In this document: positions 35,923 through 45,871 of the stretch, one piece after another
Layout: each line of letters opens with the position of its first letter
Numbering within the stretch: position 1 is the stretch's first letter
Assembly: GCA_965205735.1 (NCBI GenBank)
Contig: OZ242179.1
Span: 310,001-374,000, forward strand
Source of the DNA: VXNE01 sp965205735
GTDB taxonomy: Bacteria; Pseudomonadota; Gammaproteobacteria; Pseudomonadales; Azotimanducaceae
DNA length: 64,000 nucleotides
Direction: 5' to 3'
Notes under the pieces: generated by a model
Database searches by the model: none
Told to the model about the DNA's origin: nothing
Seen by the model: only the letters and a program-made list of their open reading frames with translations
Position numbers and translations under genes: made by a program

Positions 35923-36690
35923 CTATCGACCCTTCCAGTTCGGCGGCCGCTTTTCCGAAAATGCTCTCGATCCTTCGACATAGTCTTCGCTGTGGAGCAT
36001 CGCCCGCACGGACTCGTAGCGGGTTTCGACCGCCTCCGACAGGGAAGGGATGTCGAGACTGCGGTATACGGCGTCCTTGCTTGCGCGGACGGCCATCGGC
36101 GCGCACCTCAAGATCTGGGCCACCCACTTTCGGGTCTCCTCCATCAACTGATCATGAGGCGCTACGGCGTTGACGAAACCCAGTTCGTAGCCTTCCCGGG
36201 CGGTGATGTGGCGCCCCGTCAATATCATTCCCAGCGCCCGTTTCGATCCGATCATGCGAGGCAGTCTTTGCAGTCCGCCGCCGATGGCGGCGGTGCCGAC
36301 TGTCGGTTCCGGCAGGCCGAGAGTAGCCTCCTCCGAAGCGATGATGAGGTCGCAGGCGAGCGCTATTTCGAGCCCGCCGCCCAGGGCGAAACCGTTCACG
36401 GCGGCGATCAGCGGCTTCGTCAGGTCGTATCGCGCAGTCAGACCGCCAAACCCGCCCGGCGTGCGCACAAGCTTGCCGCCTTCGGCCTGGTAGCGCAGGT
36501 CGTTCCCCGCGCAGAAGGCGCGACCAGCGCCAGTGACGACGGCAACCCACAGGTCGTCGTCGGCCGCGTAGTCGTCGAACACTGCGCCGAGTTCGGCGCT
36601 GGCGGGCGAATGGAGCGCGTTCAGGCGTTCGGGGCGGTTGAGGGTGACCGTCAACACATGATCGGCCTTTTCGACGATGCAGAATTCCAT
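35923..36690 (-). CDS. Enoyl-CoA hydratase/isomerase family protein
   Basis: This 255-residue crotonase has LNRPERLNALHS, AFCAGNDLR for the CoA/oxyanion hole, GFALGGGLEIALACD for the second oxyanion-hole glycine, and the catalytic-glutamate segment LGLPEPTVG. It resembles the CaiD/hydratase group. Possible reactions are hydration or isomerisation of an acyl-CoA; nothing nearby fixes the substrate. It is divergent from apbE, with a 153-nt spacer between them. Confidence 0.9.
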   Translation of the reverse strand: MEFCIVEKADHVLTVTLNRPERLNALHSPASAELGAVFDDYAADDDLWVAVVTGAGRAFCAGNDLRYQAEGGKLVRTPGGFGGLTARYDLTKPLIAAVNGFALGGGLEIALACDLIIASEEATLGLPEPTVGTAAIGGGLQRLPRMIGSKRALGMILTGRHITAREGYELGFVNAVAPHDQLMEETRKWVAQILRCAPMAVRASKDAVYRSLDIPSLSEAVETRYESVRAMLHSEDYVEGSRAFSEKRPPNWKGR

Positions 36691-36843
36691 TTGCTACTCT
36701 CTCATTGGATCGAAACCCGAGGCCGGCCGTACTTACGGTCGCCAAGTTTGTCTTTGCGGTTTGATCAACGTCAACCGTTTCGAGGGAAAGAACCTCGGAA
36801 CGCGGTCGTCCGGTGCGCTCCCCAATACAGGAATCGCCACAAA

Positions 36844-37950
36844 ATGTTGAAGGTCTGGTATGCGATAGCGTCCGCCGCGTTGGCTGCAGGTTGCGGCGCC
36901 GCCGACTATCATGCCTTGGACGGACAGACGATGGGGACGTCATATCGCGTTCTGGCGCGATGTCCCGAAGCTCCAGATGCAGGCCGAATCAACGCCGTTC
37001 TGGCCAGCGTCAACGCCTCGATGTCGACCTACGACAAGGAATCGGAGATCTCTCGGTTCAATGCATCGCCCGTCGGCGAGTGGACCAGGTTGTCACCGCC
37101 GCTCGCCGAGGTAATGCGAACCGCGCTGACGCTGAGCGCGATGTCCGGCGGCGCATTCGACGTTTCCGCGGGCGCGCTGGTGAATGTCTGGGGATTCGGT
37201 CCGGCACCGGCTCGCGCATTCCCGGACGATATTGAAGTCGAGGCGGCGCTTGCGCGCACCGGGTTTCGACACCTGGAGCAGGACGGCAACCGGTTGCGCA
37301 AGACCCTGGACGTGAGCATCGATCTGTCGGCCCTTGCCAAGGGCTACGGTGTCGACGCGGTGGCCGAGACTGTCGCCGACCAGGGATGCACGGACTACCT
37401 GGTGGAAATCGGCGGGGAAGTCCGCGTGCGAGGGAAGAACTTCAAGGGGCGGTCCTGGGGGCTCGGCATCGAGACGCCGGACGGCGGCGTCTCGGCGCAT
37501 CGGGTCGTGGCGTTGAACGAAGGGGCGATCGCAACATCGGGCGACTACCGAAACTTCTTCGAGCGCGATGGGAAAAGGTACTCGCATACCATCGACCCGC
37601 GCTTGGGAACGCCGGTGACGCACGCCCTGGCATCGGTGTCGGTGGTGCACGCGTCGGCGATGTGGGCAGACGGGTACGCGACGCTGATCGCCGTCCTGGG
37701 TCCGGAGGCGGGCCTGGAATTCGCGGAATCGAAGCATCTGGCCGCGTATCTGCTGGTGCGTCGAGAAGGCGGGCTCGAGCCGCGTATGACGCCGTCGATG
37801 GCGTTGCTTTTGGCGTCGGGAGACGGACCGCGTGGCCCGCGCTCGATCGAGCGCGATCGGAAACCAACTGGCATCTTGTATGGTGATCCGGGACCTGCCC
37901 GTTGTTCGGAACGCAACATGCGCGCGACGGCTCGTTCTACAATCGGTTGA
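36844..37950 (+). CDS. apbE: FAD:protein FMN transferase lipoprotein
   Basis: ApbE attaches FMN covalently to Thr of target flavoproteins such as NqrB, NqrC or RnfG in the periplasm. From the ATG at 36844 the protein has 368 residues: a signal peptide with a slightly weak lipobox (LAAGC), then GQTMGTSYRV, GGAFDVSAGALVNVWGFG, DLSALAKGYGVD and SHTIDPRLGTPV. The frame is open far upstream, but this is antisense to the hydratase gene. It overlaps or touches lolC. Confidence 0.92.
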   Translation: MLKVWYAIASAALAAGCGAADYHALDGQTMGTSYRVLARCPEAPDAGRINAVLASVNASMSTYDKESEISRFNASPVGEWTRLSPPLAEVMRTALTLSAMSGGAFDVSAGALVNVWGFGPAPARAFPDDIEVEAALARTGFRHLEQDGNRLRKTLDVSIDLSALAKGYGVDAVAETVADQGCTDYLVEIGGEVRVRGKNFKGRSWGLGIETPDGGVSAHRVVALNEGAIATSGDYRNFFERDGKRYSHTIDPRLGTPVTHALASVSVVHASAMWADGYATLIAVLGPEAGLEFAESKHLAAYLLVRREGGLEPRMTPSMALLLASGDGPRGPRSIERDRKPTGILYGDPGPARCSERNMRATARSTIG

Positions 37951-37973
37951 AAGCTTCTGGCGAAGGACTTCCC

Positions 37974-39200
37974 TTGTTTCGTCCCCTCGCGGTCAATGTC
38001 GGGCTCCGCTATGCGGCAAGCCGCCGCCGTTTCGTTTCCTTCGTTGGGATTACGGCGCTAGCGGGCCTGGCTCTGTCGGTCGGCGTCCTTCTCTATGTGC
38101 AGGCGGTGGTGCGCGGCTTTGAGCGCGAACTTGAAGAACGTGTTCTCGGCGTTGTGCCGCACGTGACGCTTGTGGGGCGACAGACGATCACGGATCCCGA
38201 GTCGGTTACCGCGGAACTCCTGGGCGTGCCCGGGGTGAACCATGTTGCGCGGGTGATTTCGGGCGGGGTTCTCCTGTCTACGGGGACGGGCGTCGCGGTG
38301 GTTCGATTGCAAGGTATCGTCCCCGCCGACTACGAACCGATCATCGGACGTTTCTTCGACGCCGGGAACATCGACGTTCTGCGGCCGGGAAGCTTCAATG
38401 TGGTGCTCGGGCGCGGCCTGATGCAGCAACTGGGACTGGCGCCGGACGACATGTTGACCGCCGTGATGCCGGACATGGCGCTGACGCCCCTGGGGGTGTT
38501 TCCCGCGCGCAAGAGACTGCGCGCGGCCGGCGTTCTGCGGACCTGGTCTCAACTGGATGGGCAGGTCGCCTACATACACATCCGGGACGCGCAGCGGTTG
38601 TTCCGCTCGCCTTCGCGAGCGCGGGCGCTCGAATTGCGCATTGATGCCGTCCTCGAAGCGCCAGATGTTGCTGCAAGGGCGCTCGCGACGGTGGGGGCGG
38701 ACAAGTTTGCTGCGAGCACCTGGCTGCGTTCGATGGGCCCGGTGCATCGGGCGATCCAGATGACGAAAGGCATGCTGTTTCTGATCTTTTCGCTGCTTGT
38801 GGCCGTGGCCACGTTCAACGTGGTATCGAGCCTCGTGATGATTGTCAACGAACGCAGGTCGGACGTGGCGATCCTGCGCACGCTAGGCGCGCATTCGAGC
38901 CTGATCGTGGGTGTCTTCATTGTCCTTGGCCTGCTGGTTTCGTTGTTGGGTGTCGGACTCGGGCTGGTGCTCGGATTGGGACTGGGAGCGCTAACCGAGG
39001 ACGGCTATCGATGGGCGCAGGAAACCTGGAACATCGACCTGATGGGCGAATACTTCGTACACAAGTTGCCGGTGGAATTCGCCGCCGCCGACGTCGCGCG
39101 GGTCGCGGCCACCGCGTGCGGTCTCGGGCTGGCGGCGACACTGTATCCAGCCTGGCACGCTGGCCGGCTGAATCCGGCCGAGGTTCTGCGCCATGAATGA
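37974..39200 (+). CDS. lolC: Lipoprotein-releasing ABC transporter permease, LolC/E family (first copy)
   Basis: This inner-membrane permease releases outer-membrane lipoproteins to LolA. With the TTG at 37974, preceded by AAGGA, it is 408 residues, the family size; an upstream ATG at 37902 would overlap apbE by 49 nt. One N-terminal helix (VGITALAGLALSVGVLLYV), a large periplasmic domain and three C-terminal helices starting at KGMLFLIFSLLVAVATFNVVSSLVMIV make the MacB/LolC topology. The conserved MNGF after helix one is VRGF here. Confidence 0.88.
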   Translation: MFRPLAVNVGLRYAASRRRFVSFVGITALAGLALSVGVLLYVQAVVRGFERELEERVLGVVPHVTLVGRQTITDPESVTAELLGVPGVNHVARVISGGVLLSTGTGVAVVRLQGIVPADYEPIIGRFFDAGNIDVLRPGSFNVVLGRGLMQQLGLAPDDMLTAVMPDMALTPLGVFPARKRLRAAGVLRTWSQLDGQVAYIHIRDAQRLFRSPSRARALELRIDAVLEAPDVAARALATVGADKFAASTWLRSMGPVHRAIQMTKGMLFLIFSLLVAVATFNVVSSLVMIVNERRSDVAILRTLGAHSSLIVGVFIVLGLLVSLLGVGLGLVLGLGLGALTEDGYRWAQETWNIDLMGEYFVHKLPVEFAAADVARVAATACGLGLAATLYPAWHAGRLNPAEVLRHE

Positions 39201-39870
39201 CGCGGCGCCGCTTCGTGCCAGGGATCTGACCAAGGCTTATTCGCAGGGGAGTGCGCGGATCGAAGTTCTTGCCGGCGCGCAGATCGACGTATCGGCTGGC
39301 GAGCGGTTGGCCATCGTGGGCCAATCCGGTTCCGGCAAGAGTACGCTGCTGCACGTTCTGGCCGGACTTCTGGAACCTGATGCCGGCAGCGTACGCGTTA
39401 TGGGCGAAGACCTCACCGCCGCGAATCCGGCCCGCCGAGCGGCGTTGCGCAATGCCCACATGGGATTCGTGTACCAGTTCCACCACCTGTTGCCCGAGTT
39501 CACCGCGTTGGAAAACGTTGCCATGCCTCGGCTTGTCGCGGGTGCGTCCCTGCGCGACGTGGCCGACGATACGCACGCGTTGCTCGAATCCGTGGGGTTG
39601 TCCGCGCGCGCTGGCCACCGACCGCACGAACTTTCCGGCGGCGAGCGCCAGCGGGTCGCGGTCGCCCGCGCGCTGGCGGGGAAGCCCCGCGTCGTTCTCG
39701 CTGACGAGCCGACGGGCAATCTCGATCGACGCAGCGCGGAGCGCGTACTGGAAGTGATCGACCGGCTCGTCGCGGCCACCGGTACAGCTTTCGTGGTCGT
39801 CACCCATGACGAGGCCCTGGCCGCGCGCGTCGACCGGACGCTCGTGCTCCAGGATGGCGTCCTGAGCTGA
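39193..39870 (+). CDS. lolD: Lipoprotein-releasing system ATPase
   Basis: This 225-residue ABC ATPase powers LolCDE. Walker A is GQSGSGKST, the Q-loop is in YQFHHLLPEFTALENV, the signature is ELSGGERQRVAVARAL and Walker B is VVLADEPTGNLD. Phe-His-His-Leu-Leu-Pro-Glu is the LolD-specific stretch. The ATG overlaps lolC by 8 nt, and lolE starts 16 nt after the stop. Confidence 0.95.
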   Translation: MNDAAPLRARDLTKAYSQGSARIEVLAGAQIDVSAGERLAIVGQSGSGKSTLLHVLAGLLEPDAGSVRVMGEDLTAANPARRAALRNAHMGFVYQFHHLLPEFTALENVAMPRLVAGASLRDVADDTHALLESVGLSARAGHRPHELSGGERQRVAVARALAGKPRVVLADEPTGNLDRRSAERVLEVIDRLVAATGTAFVVVTHDEALAARVDRTLVLQDGVLS

Positions 39871-39886
39871 CGCGTCGGCTTCCAAT

Positions 39887-41107
39887 ATGAACCTCTTCAA
39901 TGTGCTCTGGATGGCGCGCCGCTACCTGACCTCGCGGCGCAATCAATATGCGTCCTTCGTCAACTGGGTATCGCTGGCCGGTTTGGCTCTCGGGGTGATG
40001 GTTCTGACCGTCGTAGTCAGCGTGATGAACGGTTTCGACCACGAGTTGAAGACCAGATTGCTTGGCGCTGTGCCTCACGCCCTGGTGCTTCCGCCCCCGG
40101 GCTGGGATTTTGAAATGCCCTATGAGCCGACGCCGTCGGACGGCGTCGTTTCTGTCAGCCGGTTGTTCCAGGGATCTGCGATGATTGCGCGCAGTGGAGC
40201 CGTTACCGCCCTGGCGCTGCTCGGCGTGGACGCGGAAGACGCCCACGGTCTGGATCTGATCGCGGACAGTATCGTCCGCGGAAGGCTCGAAGAACTATTC
40301 GAGGGTCAGGGGGGAATCATGCTCGGGGAGCCCCTGGCCCGAGCCCTGGGCATCCGCGTTGGTGATCCCGTCGCGCTCGTCGCGATGATCCCGGCGGCGA
40401 ACGGCGCCCGCCCGCGAATCGAACGCTTCACCCTGCGCGCCACGTTCCAAGTGGGCGCGGAGCCGGACGCGACCTTCGCCGTGGTTCGCTTCGACGACAT
40501 CGAACGGCGGGGACTTGTCGCGAGCGGCGCTGCGGGTTGGCGGATGGTCTTCGCGGATCCCATGGATGTCCCAATAATCGAGGCAGACCTGCGCGCGGCG
40601 CTGCCGCCTGGCTGGAGGCTCACGACCTGGATGGACAGCTATGGCGAACTGTTCCGCGCGGTCGGATTGGAAAAGACGTTGATGTTCGTTTCCCTCGCCC
40701 TGGTCGTCGCGATCGCGGCTTTCAACATCGTGTCGGGTCAGACGATGCTGGTGAACGACAAACGTCGCGACATCGCAATGCTGGCGACCATCGGCGCGCC
40801 TTCGCGATTTCTCGTGGAAGTATTCCTGGTGCAGGGATTCGCGGTGGCGATCCTCGGGATTTGTGTTGGGTTGGTCGCTGGCGTCCTGATCGCCTGGAAC
40901 ATCGATCCGGTTGTCTCGGCCATCGAATGGCTGACCGGAGAGCGCATCCTGTCGGGGACCGGTTTCGGCAAGATGCCGTCCGCGGTGTTGGTCAGCGACC
41001 TGGTTGTCATCGCGGCGCTATCGCTCGGCCTCTGCTTCCTCGCGGTATTGCGGCCGGCGTTGAAGGCCGTGGCGGAGAATCCGGCCGAGGCGCTGCACGA
41101 GGGTTGA
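39887..41107 (+). CDS. lolE: Lipoprotein-releasing ABC transporter permease, LolC/E family (second copy)
   Basis: The 406 residues have the same layout as the first permease: LGVMVLTVVVSVMNGFDHELKTRLLGAVPH at the N-terminus in two pieces around the conserved MNGF, then a periplasmic domain and three C-terminal helices beginning near TLMFVSLALVVAIAAFN. Two non-identical permeases and one LolD indicate a LolCDE heterotetramer. C versus E naming follows gene order only. Confidence 0.9.
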   Translation: MNLFNVLWMARRYLTSRRNQYASFVNWVSLAGLALGVMVLTVVVSVMNGFDHELKTRLLGAVPHALVLPPPGWDFEMPYEPTPSDGVVSVSRLFQGSAMIARSGAVTALALLGVDAEDAHGLDLIADSIVRGRLEELFEGQGGIMLGEPLARALGIRVGDPVALVAMIPAANGARPRIERFTLRATFQVGAEPDATFAVVRFDDIERRGLVASGAAGWRMVFADPMDVPIIEADLRAALPPGWRLTTWMDSYGELFRAVGLEKTLMFVSLALVVAIAAFNIVSGQTMLVNDKRRDIAMLATIGAPSRFLVEVFLVQGFAVAILGICVGLVAGVLIAWNIDPVVSAIEWLTGERILSGTGFGKMPSAVLVSDLVVIAALSLGLCFLAVLRPALKAVAENPAEALHEG

Positions 41108-41135
41108 GACCGGCGGCGTCATCGCGACGCCGGCG

Positions 41136-41672
41136 CTACGACGTTGAGAGGGCCTTCGCGCGTCGCCGTTCGCGGCGCTGCTGCCAACGGCGCAGGATGT
41201 GCAGCCGCCAGGCTAGCCGGGCGATCACCATCAGTGTAAGCCCGCTTACCCAGCCGCAGATCAGGCAACCGATGATCAGCGGCCACCACACTGCCGCAAA
41301 GCGAACGCGCAGCGATTCCCAGGACAGGTCGAGTTGGTTGACGATGGGTTCCATGTCGAGCAGCCATGCGCCAAGTTTGTACGCGAACAGGAACATCGGC
41401 GTGAACGTCACCGGATTTGTCACCCAGACGAGCGCCAGGGCGATGGGCAAATTGCAGCGCGTTGCGATGGCGAGCACGGCGACCACGATCATCTGACCCG
41501 GTAGGGGAATGAATGCGCAGAACATGCCGATGAAGCAGGCGCCGCCCACGGAGCGGCGGTGGAGGTGCCAAAGTTCGGGATCCTGTAGGAGATGTCGCAA
41601 CGGCCGCAGTATGCGTTTCTCACGAATACTCTGGGCGGTTGGCAGGTACCGCTGGAAGAAAGTCTGTGGCAT
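41136..41672 (-). CDS. DUF2062 membrane protein
   Basis: From MPQTFFQRYLP at 41672 this is a 178-residue protein. DUF2062 hallmarks are GGACFIGMFCAFIPLPGQM, ATRCNLPIALALVWVTNP and TPMFLFAYKLGAWLL. It has three to four membrane helices and a basic C-terminus. The family is widespread beside lolCDE and comEC in gammaproteobacteria, but its function is unknown. It is convergent with lolE; a CGGCGTC/GACGCCG hairpin lies in the 28-nt space between. Confidence 0.85.
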   Translation of the reverse strand: MPQTFFQRYLPTAQSIREKRILRPLRHLLQDPELWHLHRRSVGGACFIGMFCAFIPLPGQMIVVAVLAIATRCNLPIALALVWVTNPVTFTPMFLFAYKLGAWLLDMEPIVNQLDLSWESLRVRFAAVWWPLIIGCLICGWVSGLTLMVIARLAWRLHILRRWQQRRERRRAKALSTS

Positions 41673-41707
41673 ATCACCATTATGCCAATGCCCTGTGACA
41701 AATACGC

Positions 41708-44032
41708 ATGCGCGTCCCGTTGACGGCGTTTTCCGCCGGCGTAGTGATCGCGCATGCGGCACCCCAGTCGGAGGTGGCCGCGATGATCCTGGGTATCGGC
41801 GGCCTGCTCTGCGTGCCTGCTGCGCGCGCGGCGGCCCTGTTCGCACTCGGACTGGCTTGGGGTTCCTGGGCCATCAGTGATGCAATGTCGAACGGGATAT
41901 CACGCTGCCCGGATCCACTCGAAGTGGAGTTGACAATACAGGGCTTGCCCGCGCGGAGCGGCGACGTCTACCGCATCGAGGGCGAACTGGCGGAGGCCGC
42001 GGACTGCGGACTCGGCGCGGGCGACCGGGTTCGGCTGTCCTGGGTGAGCGAACACATGCCGCGTCCGGGGCAGCGCTGGCGGATGGTCGTCAAGGCCAAC
42101 CCGGCGCGCGCCTACGTCAATCCGCACGCCTTCGACTACGAGCGTTGGTTAATGCGCCGCAACATCGTCGCAACGGGATACGTCGTCGACGCAGAGCTTG
42201 CAGCGGATACGCGCGATACGGTTTCCGACTTCAGATTGCGCTTGCGTGAACGCATCGAGACCATGGCGGTTTCGCACGCCGGCCTGATTCTCGCCCTGGC
42301 CACTGGCGATGCGGCACTGGTTCCGACATCCGCCTGGCGGCTGTTCCGCGACACCAGCACGGTGCATCTGTTGGTCATATCGGGTTTGCATATCGGCATG
42401 TTCGGCGCGCTGGGGTTGGCGCTCGGTAACCTGATCGGCCGCGTTCTCCCGCTCACACGGCGTTTCAGGGCGCGTGCGGTTTCGGGGCTGGTCGCCATCG
42501 CCGCAGTGTTGGCCTATGCAACCCTGGCGGGCTGGTCGCTGCCCGTGACGCGCGCCAGCATCATGGCGGGTGTCGGTATATTCGCGGCGGCCATCGGTCG
42601 GCGCATCGGCGCGCTCGACGGACTCGCATTGGCGCTCGCGACGGTGCTTGCGGTGGATCCCATGGCGCCCCTCGATACCGGTTTCTGGCTTTCGTTCGCG
42701 GCGGTTGGCGTGCTGATCGCATTTTTCGCGCCGCGCGCACCTAGACGAACCAAGCGCACTGTCCTGTCCCGCCTTCAGTTGCGCGCCGCCGCGCTCATCA
42801 TGGCGCAACTCGTCATCTGCGTCGGATTCGCTCCCTGGCTCGGTATCTTCAGCGGCGATATCCAACCCTTCGCGCTGTTCGCCAACCTCGTGTTGATCCC
42901 CCTGGTAGCCTCGGCTGCGGCACCGCTGTCGGTGATGGGTGTATTGGTATTACCGCTTGCACCGACACTGGCGGAGATGCCGCTGGCAGTTGCGGACTCG
43001 ACGCTCGGCGCGGTCATGTGGATCGTCGAGCGCGTAGGCGAAGTGCCGACGGTGCCGGCAAGCAACCGCGTTGAAGCGTTGGCTGCCGCGACGGCGTTAT
43101 CCCTGGCTTTTCTCCTGCCGTGGTCAAACATGGCCCGCTGCACCCTCGCTGCCGCGACGTTCTCGACGTTGACGTTGCTTGATCGCGTTCCAGAGGGTCG
43201 ATTCGACTTGATTGCGCTGGATGTCGGGCAGGGCACATCCGCCCTCGTGAGAACGCGCAATCACGCGTTGATCTACGACGCGGGGCCGCGCTATCCGTCG
43301 GGTTACGACGCCGGCGATGCCATCGTTGCGCCCGTGGCGCTGCGCGAGCGCGGCCGCGGGATAACGCAACTCGTACTGAGCCACGCGGACATCGATCACG
43401 TCGGCGGCGCGACAGCCGTGTTGACCCGCCTGGACGTCCGCGGGGTCAGCGCGGGCGAACCGGCGGAGGGGATTTCAGCCCGGCCGTGCCGGCGGGGCGA
43501 TGCGTGGCTTTGGGATGGCGTTCGTTTTCGTGTGTTGTGGCCCCCGGGCCCGGCAGCGGGCAACGATTCCTCGTGCGTGATGGAAATCGACGACGGTGAA
43601 CACCGGGCGGTACTGACGGGAGACGTGGGAAGCGCCGCGGAGCGGCGCATTGACGTTCGTCCCGTGCGCGTGATGGTGGCGCCGCATCACGGCAGTCGCA
43701 CGTCCTCGTCGGCAGCGTTCGTTGCGCGGGCGTGTCCCCGTGTGGCCATCTTTTCTGCGGGTTTCCGAAATCGTTTCGGTCATCCACATCCGGAGGTGGT
43801 CGAACGATATCGTTCCATCGGCGCGCACCTGGTGACTACGGGCGATCTCGGAGCCATCAGGTGGCGCAGCGACGCGCCGGCATCGTTGACAGCGGCGCGG
43901 GACGATTGGCGCTATTGGCGAACCGGGCGGCGGCCAGCCATGCACCGCCTGGATCGGGCTGCTGCTGTCGTGCCGTCGGCACAGGACGGCACGTCGCTAG
44001 TTTGCCAGACCGACGGTCCTCGGCCGGGATGA
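41708..44032 (+). CDS. comEC: ComEC/Rec2 DNA-uptake channel protein
   Basis: ComEC transports single-stranded DNA across the inner membrane in natural transformation. The 774 residues have an N-terminal OB-like DUF4131 region, a central multi-helix Competence domain (LLVISGLHIGMFGALG, WSLPVTRASIMAG), and a C-terminal metallo-beta-lactamase-like domain with LDVGQGTSALVRT, SHADIDHVGGA and APHHGSRTSS. The metal ligands HxDxDH are intact. With pilZ at the other end of the window, it fits a type IV pilus-dependent competence pathway. Confidence 0.94.
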   Translation: MRVPLTAFSAGVVIAHAAPQSEVAAMILGIGGLLCVPAARAAALFALGLAWGSWAISDAMSNGISRCPDPLEVELTIQGLPARSGDVYRIEGELAEAADCGLGAGDRVRLSWVSEHMPRPGQRWRMVVKANPARAYVNPHAFDYERWLMRRNIVATGYVVDAELAADTRDTVSDFRLRLRERIETMAVSHAGLILALATGDAALVPTSAWRLFRDTSTVHLLVISGLHIGMFGALGLALGNLIGRVLPLTRRFRARAVSGLVAIAAVLAYATLAGWSLPVTRASIMAGVGIFAAAIGRRIGALDGLALALATVLAVDPMAPLDTGFWLSFAAVGVLIAFFAPRAPRRTKRTVLSRLQLRAAALIMAQLVICVGFAPWLGIFSGDIQPFALFANLVLIPLVASAAAPLSVMGVLVLPLAPTLAEMPLAVADSTLGAVMWIVERVGEVPTVPASNRVEALAAATALSLAFLLPWSNMARCTLAAATFSTLTLLDRVPEGRFDLIALDVGQGTSALVRTRNHALIYDAGPRYPSGYDAGDAIVAPVALRERGRGITQLVLSHADIDHVGGATAVLTRLDVRGVSAGEPAEGISARPCRRGDAWLWDGVRFRVLWPPGPAAGNDSSCVMEIDDGEHRAVLTGDVGSAAERRIDVRPVRVMVAPHHGSRTSSSAAFVARACPRVAIFSAGFRNRFGHPHPEVVERYRSIGAHLVTTGDLGAIRWRSDAPASLTAARDDWRYWRTGRRPAMHRLDRAAAVVPSAQDGTSLVCQTDGPRPG

Positions 44033-44035
44033 TCG

Positions 44036-44068
44036 ATAAACCCCGCTGCACATCTGAGGTGGGTTTTA
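44036..44068. terminator. Probable bidirectional terminator between comEC and the CRTAC1-type gene
   Basis: ATAAACCC and GGGTTTTAT face each other across a 15-nt loop, with A-rich and T-rich outer edges on both strands. It sits exactly between convergent genes and overlaps the stop codon of the minus-strand gene. The stem is short and carries a bulge. Confidence 0.5.
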
Positions 44069-45871
44069 TCTGGTTTGTCCCTTGCGCAGGATGTGAACGC
44101 GATCAGCTTCCAGGTCGGTCCAGGTCTCAGTTTCGCCGTCCGGCCAAGTAACGGTCACGCTGTCGGCGTACGGGGCGGTACCGAGTCCAAAGGTCATGAC
44201 AGGCTCCACCTGGGAAAGGTAACCACGGGTCGGCATGACGGCCCGGAACTGCCGAACTCCTGCCGCCATGAGTGTCGCGCGCGCGCCGATGGCATGGACA
44301 TTGGGCGGCGGCGCGCGCAGCTTCAGGCGCAGCCAGTGGTTGCCCAGGCGCTGATCGTTGCGGAGCAACACCGCCGGGCCGCCGGCCTGGGTCAGCGCCA
44401 AGTCAAGGTCGCCGTCCGCATCGATGTCGGCGTAGGCCGCGCCCCGCGCGACGCGCGGAGTCTCCAGCACGCCGCCGACGAGTTGGAAAGTGCGCGCGCA
44501 CTGCGCACCGCAGTTCCAGAACAGTTGCGCCGGCTGCGCGTAGCTTTGGCTGGCCTGAACCTTGGCGATCTCGGGCTCGACGTGGCCATTCGCGGCGAAG
44601 AGATCCGCGCGGCCGTCGAGGTCGGCGTCAAGGAATAGGAGGCCGAAGGTCAGCGCCCGCCGGCTGTCGGCACCGACGCCCGCGACGATGGCGTCGTCGC
44701 TGAACAGGTCCGCGCCCGCACGAGACACGTAGAACGAAGTCATTTCGTTGGCGAAGTTGCCGATGGCGATGGCTAGGCGGTCGTCGTTGGCGAAATGCGC
44801 CGCATCGATGCCCATGGCCCCGGTCGCGAGGCCGGCGGTGTCGAAGGCGAGTCCCATTTCGACACCATCCTCGCGGAAACTGCCATCTCCGCGATTCAGA
44901 AAGAGGAAGTTGCGCACGGTATCGTTGGCGACCGCGACATCCAGCCACCCGTCTCCGTTTACGTCCACCGGCAGCGCGGCGAGGGCCTTGCCCGCGGGCA
45001 AACCCGTGGCGGGATTGGAGACCTGAATACCGGATTCGGCGGATACGTCCGTGAACCGGACCCCGTCGTTGCGAAACAGATAATTGTCGACGCCGGCGAA
45101 ATCCGTGGGCGGGCCGTAAGCACGACCGACGCCGGTCAACCGGTAGTCGACTTCGCGATCGATTTCCGGCGACCAGCGAACGTAGTTGCAGACGAAGAGG
45201 TCGAGATCACCGTCGCGGTCGTAGTCGAAGAACGCGGCGCCTGTGCTCCAGGCGTCGGCTTCGCCGGCAACGCCGGCGGCATTCGTTACGTCGATGAAGC
45301 TTCCGCCGATATTGCGCATCATTCGATTCCGACCGAGAGCGGTGACATAGGCATCCAGGTGTCCGTCTCCGTCGTAGTCGCCGATTGCCGCGCCCATGCC
45401 GTACAGGGTGAGGTCGAAACCGGCGGCGGAGGAGACGTCTTCGAACGTCCCGCCGCCAAGATTGCGGTATAGGCGTGACGTCGGTCTCGACGGCGCGGCG
45501 GGGCGCCATGGCCAGCGATCCGAATTGATGAGGACAAGATCCTGGTCGCCGTCGCCATCGTAGTCCAGGAAGGCGACGCCACCGCCCATGGTTTCCGGCA
45601 GCAGACGTTCCCCGTACGCGCCGTTTTCGTGGACGAAGTGAATACCGGCACTCTCCGTGACGTCGGTGAACTTGATCGCTGGGGGTTTCACCGCCGCTTG
45701 CGGCAACGGCATGGGCCCCGGGACGTCGGCTTCTTCGACGATCTCTTGCGGCTGCCAAGGCCGAGTTGCCAGAAACACCGCAAGGCCGGCTGCCGCCAGT
45801 ATCGCGACAGCGCCCAGCGATTGCAGAAACGCGCGCCGGATGCGCGCTTCCCCGGCGGACAGGCCGTTCAC
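44066..45871 (-). CDS. CRTAC1-type FG-GAP/ASPIC-UnbV repeat protein, membrane anchored
   Basis: The 601 residues have an N-terminal membrane helix (about 15-37) and then a seven-bladed FG-GAP/VCBS propeller with Ca-binding Asp loops such as DYDGDGDQD, DYDGDGHLD and DYDRDGDLD. The C-terminal ASPIC/UnbV domain is recognisable by LRLKLRAPPPN, GARATLMAAG and VTVTWPDGETETW. Such proteins are periplasmic or extracellular with unknown targets. The ATG overlaps the upstream cytochrome stop (ATGA), so the two are co-translated and probably interact. Confidence 0.87.
   Translation of the reverse strand: MNGLSAGEARIRRAFLQSLGAVAILAAAGLAVFLATRPWQPQEIVEEADVPGPMPLPQAAVKPPAIKFTDVTESAGIHFVHENGAYGERLLPETMGGGVAFLDYDGDGDQDLVLINSDRWPWRPAAPSRPTSRLYRNLGGGTFEDVSSAAGFDLTLYGMGAAIGDYDGDGHLDAYVTALGRNRMMRNIGGSFIDVTNAAGVAGEADAWSTGAAFFDYDRDGDLDLFVCNYVRWSPEIDREVDYRLTGVGRAYGPPTDFAGVDNYLFRNDGVRFTDVSAESGIQVSNPATGLPAGKALAALPVDVNGDGWLDVAVANDTVRNFLFLNRGDGSFREDGVEMGLAFDTAGLATGAMGIDAAHFANDDRLAIAIGNFANEMTSFYVSRAGADLFSDDAIVAGVGADSRRALTFGLLFLDADLDGRADLFAANGHVEPEIAKVQASQSYAQPAQLFWNCGAQCARTFQLVGGVLETPRVARGAAYADIDADGDLDLALTQAGGPAVLLRNDQRLGNHWLRLKLRAPPPNVHAIGARATLMAAGVRQFRAVMPTRGYLSQVEPVMTFGLGTAPYADSVTVTWPDGETETWTDLEADRVHILRKGQTR

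Noticed and set aside
35659..36843. Upstream extension of apbE by nearly 400 codons
   Set aside because: It is antisense to the hydratase and membrane genes; the real start has a lipoprotein signal peptide.
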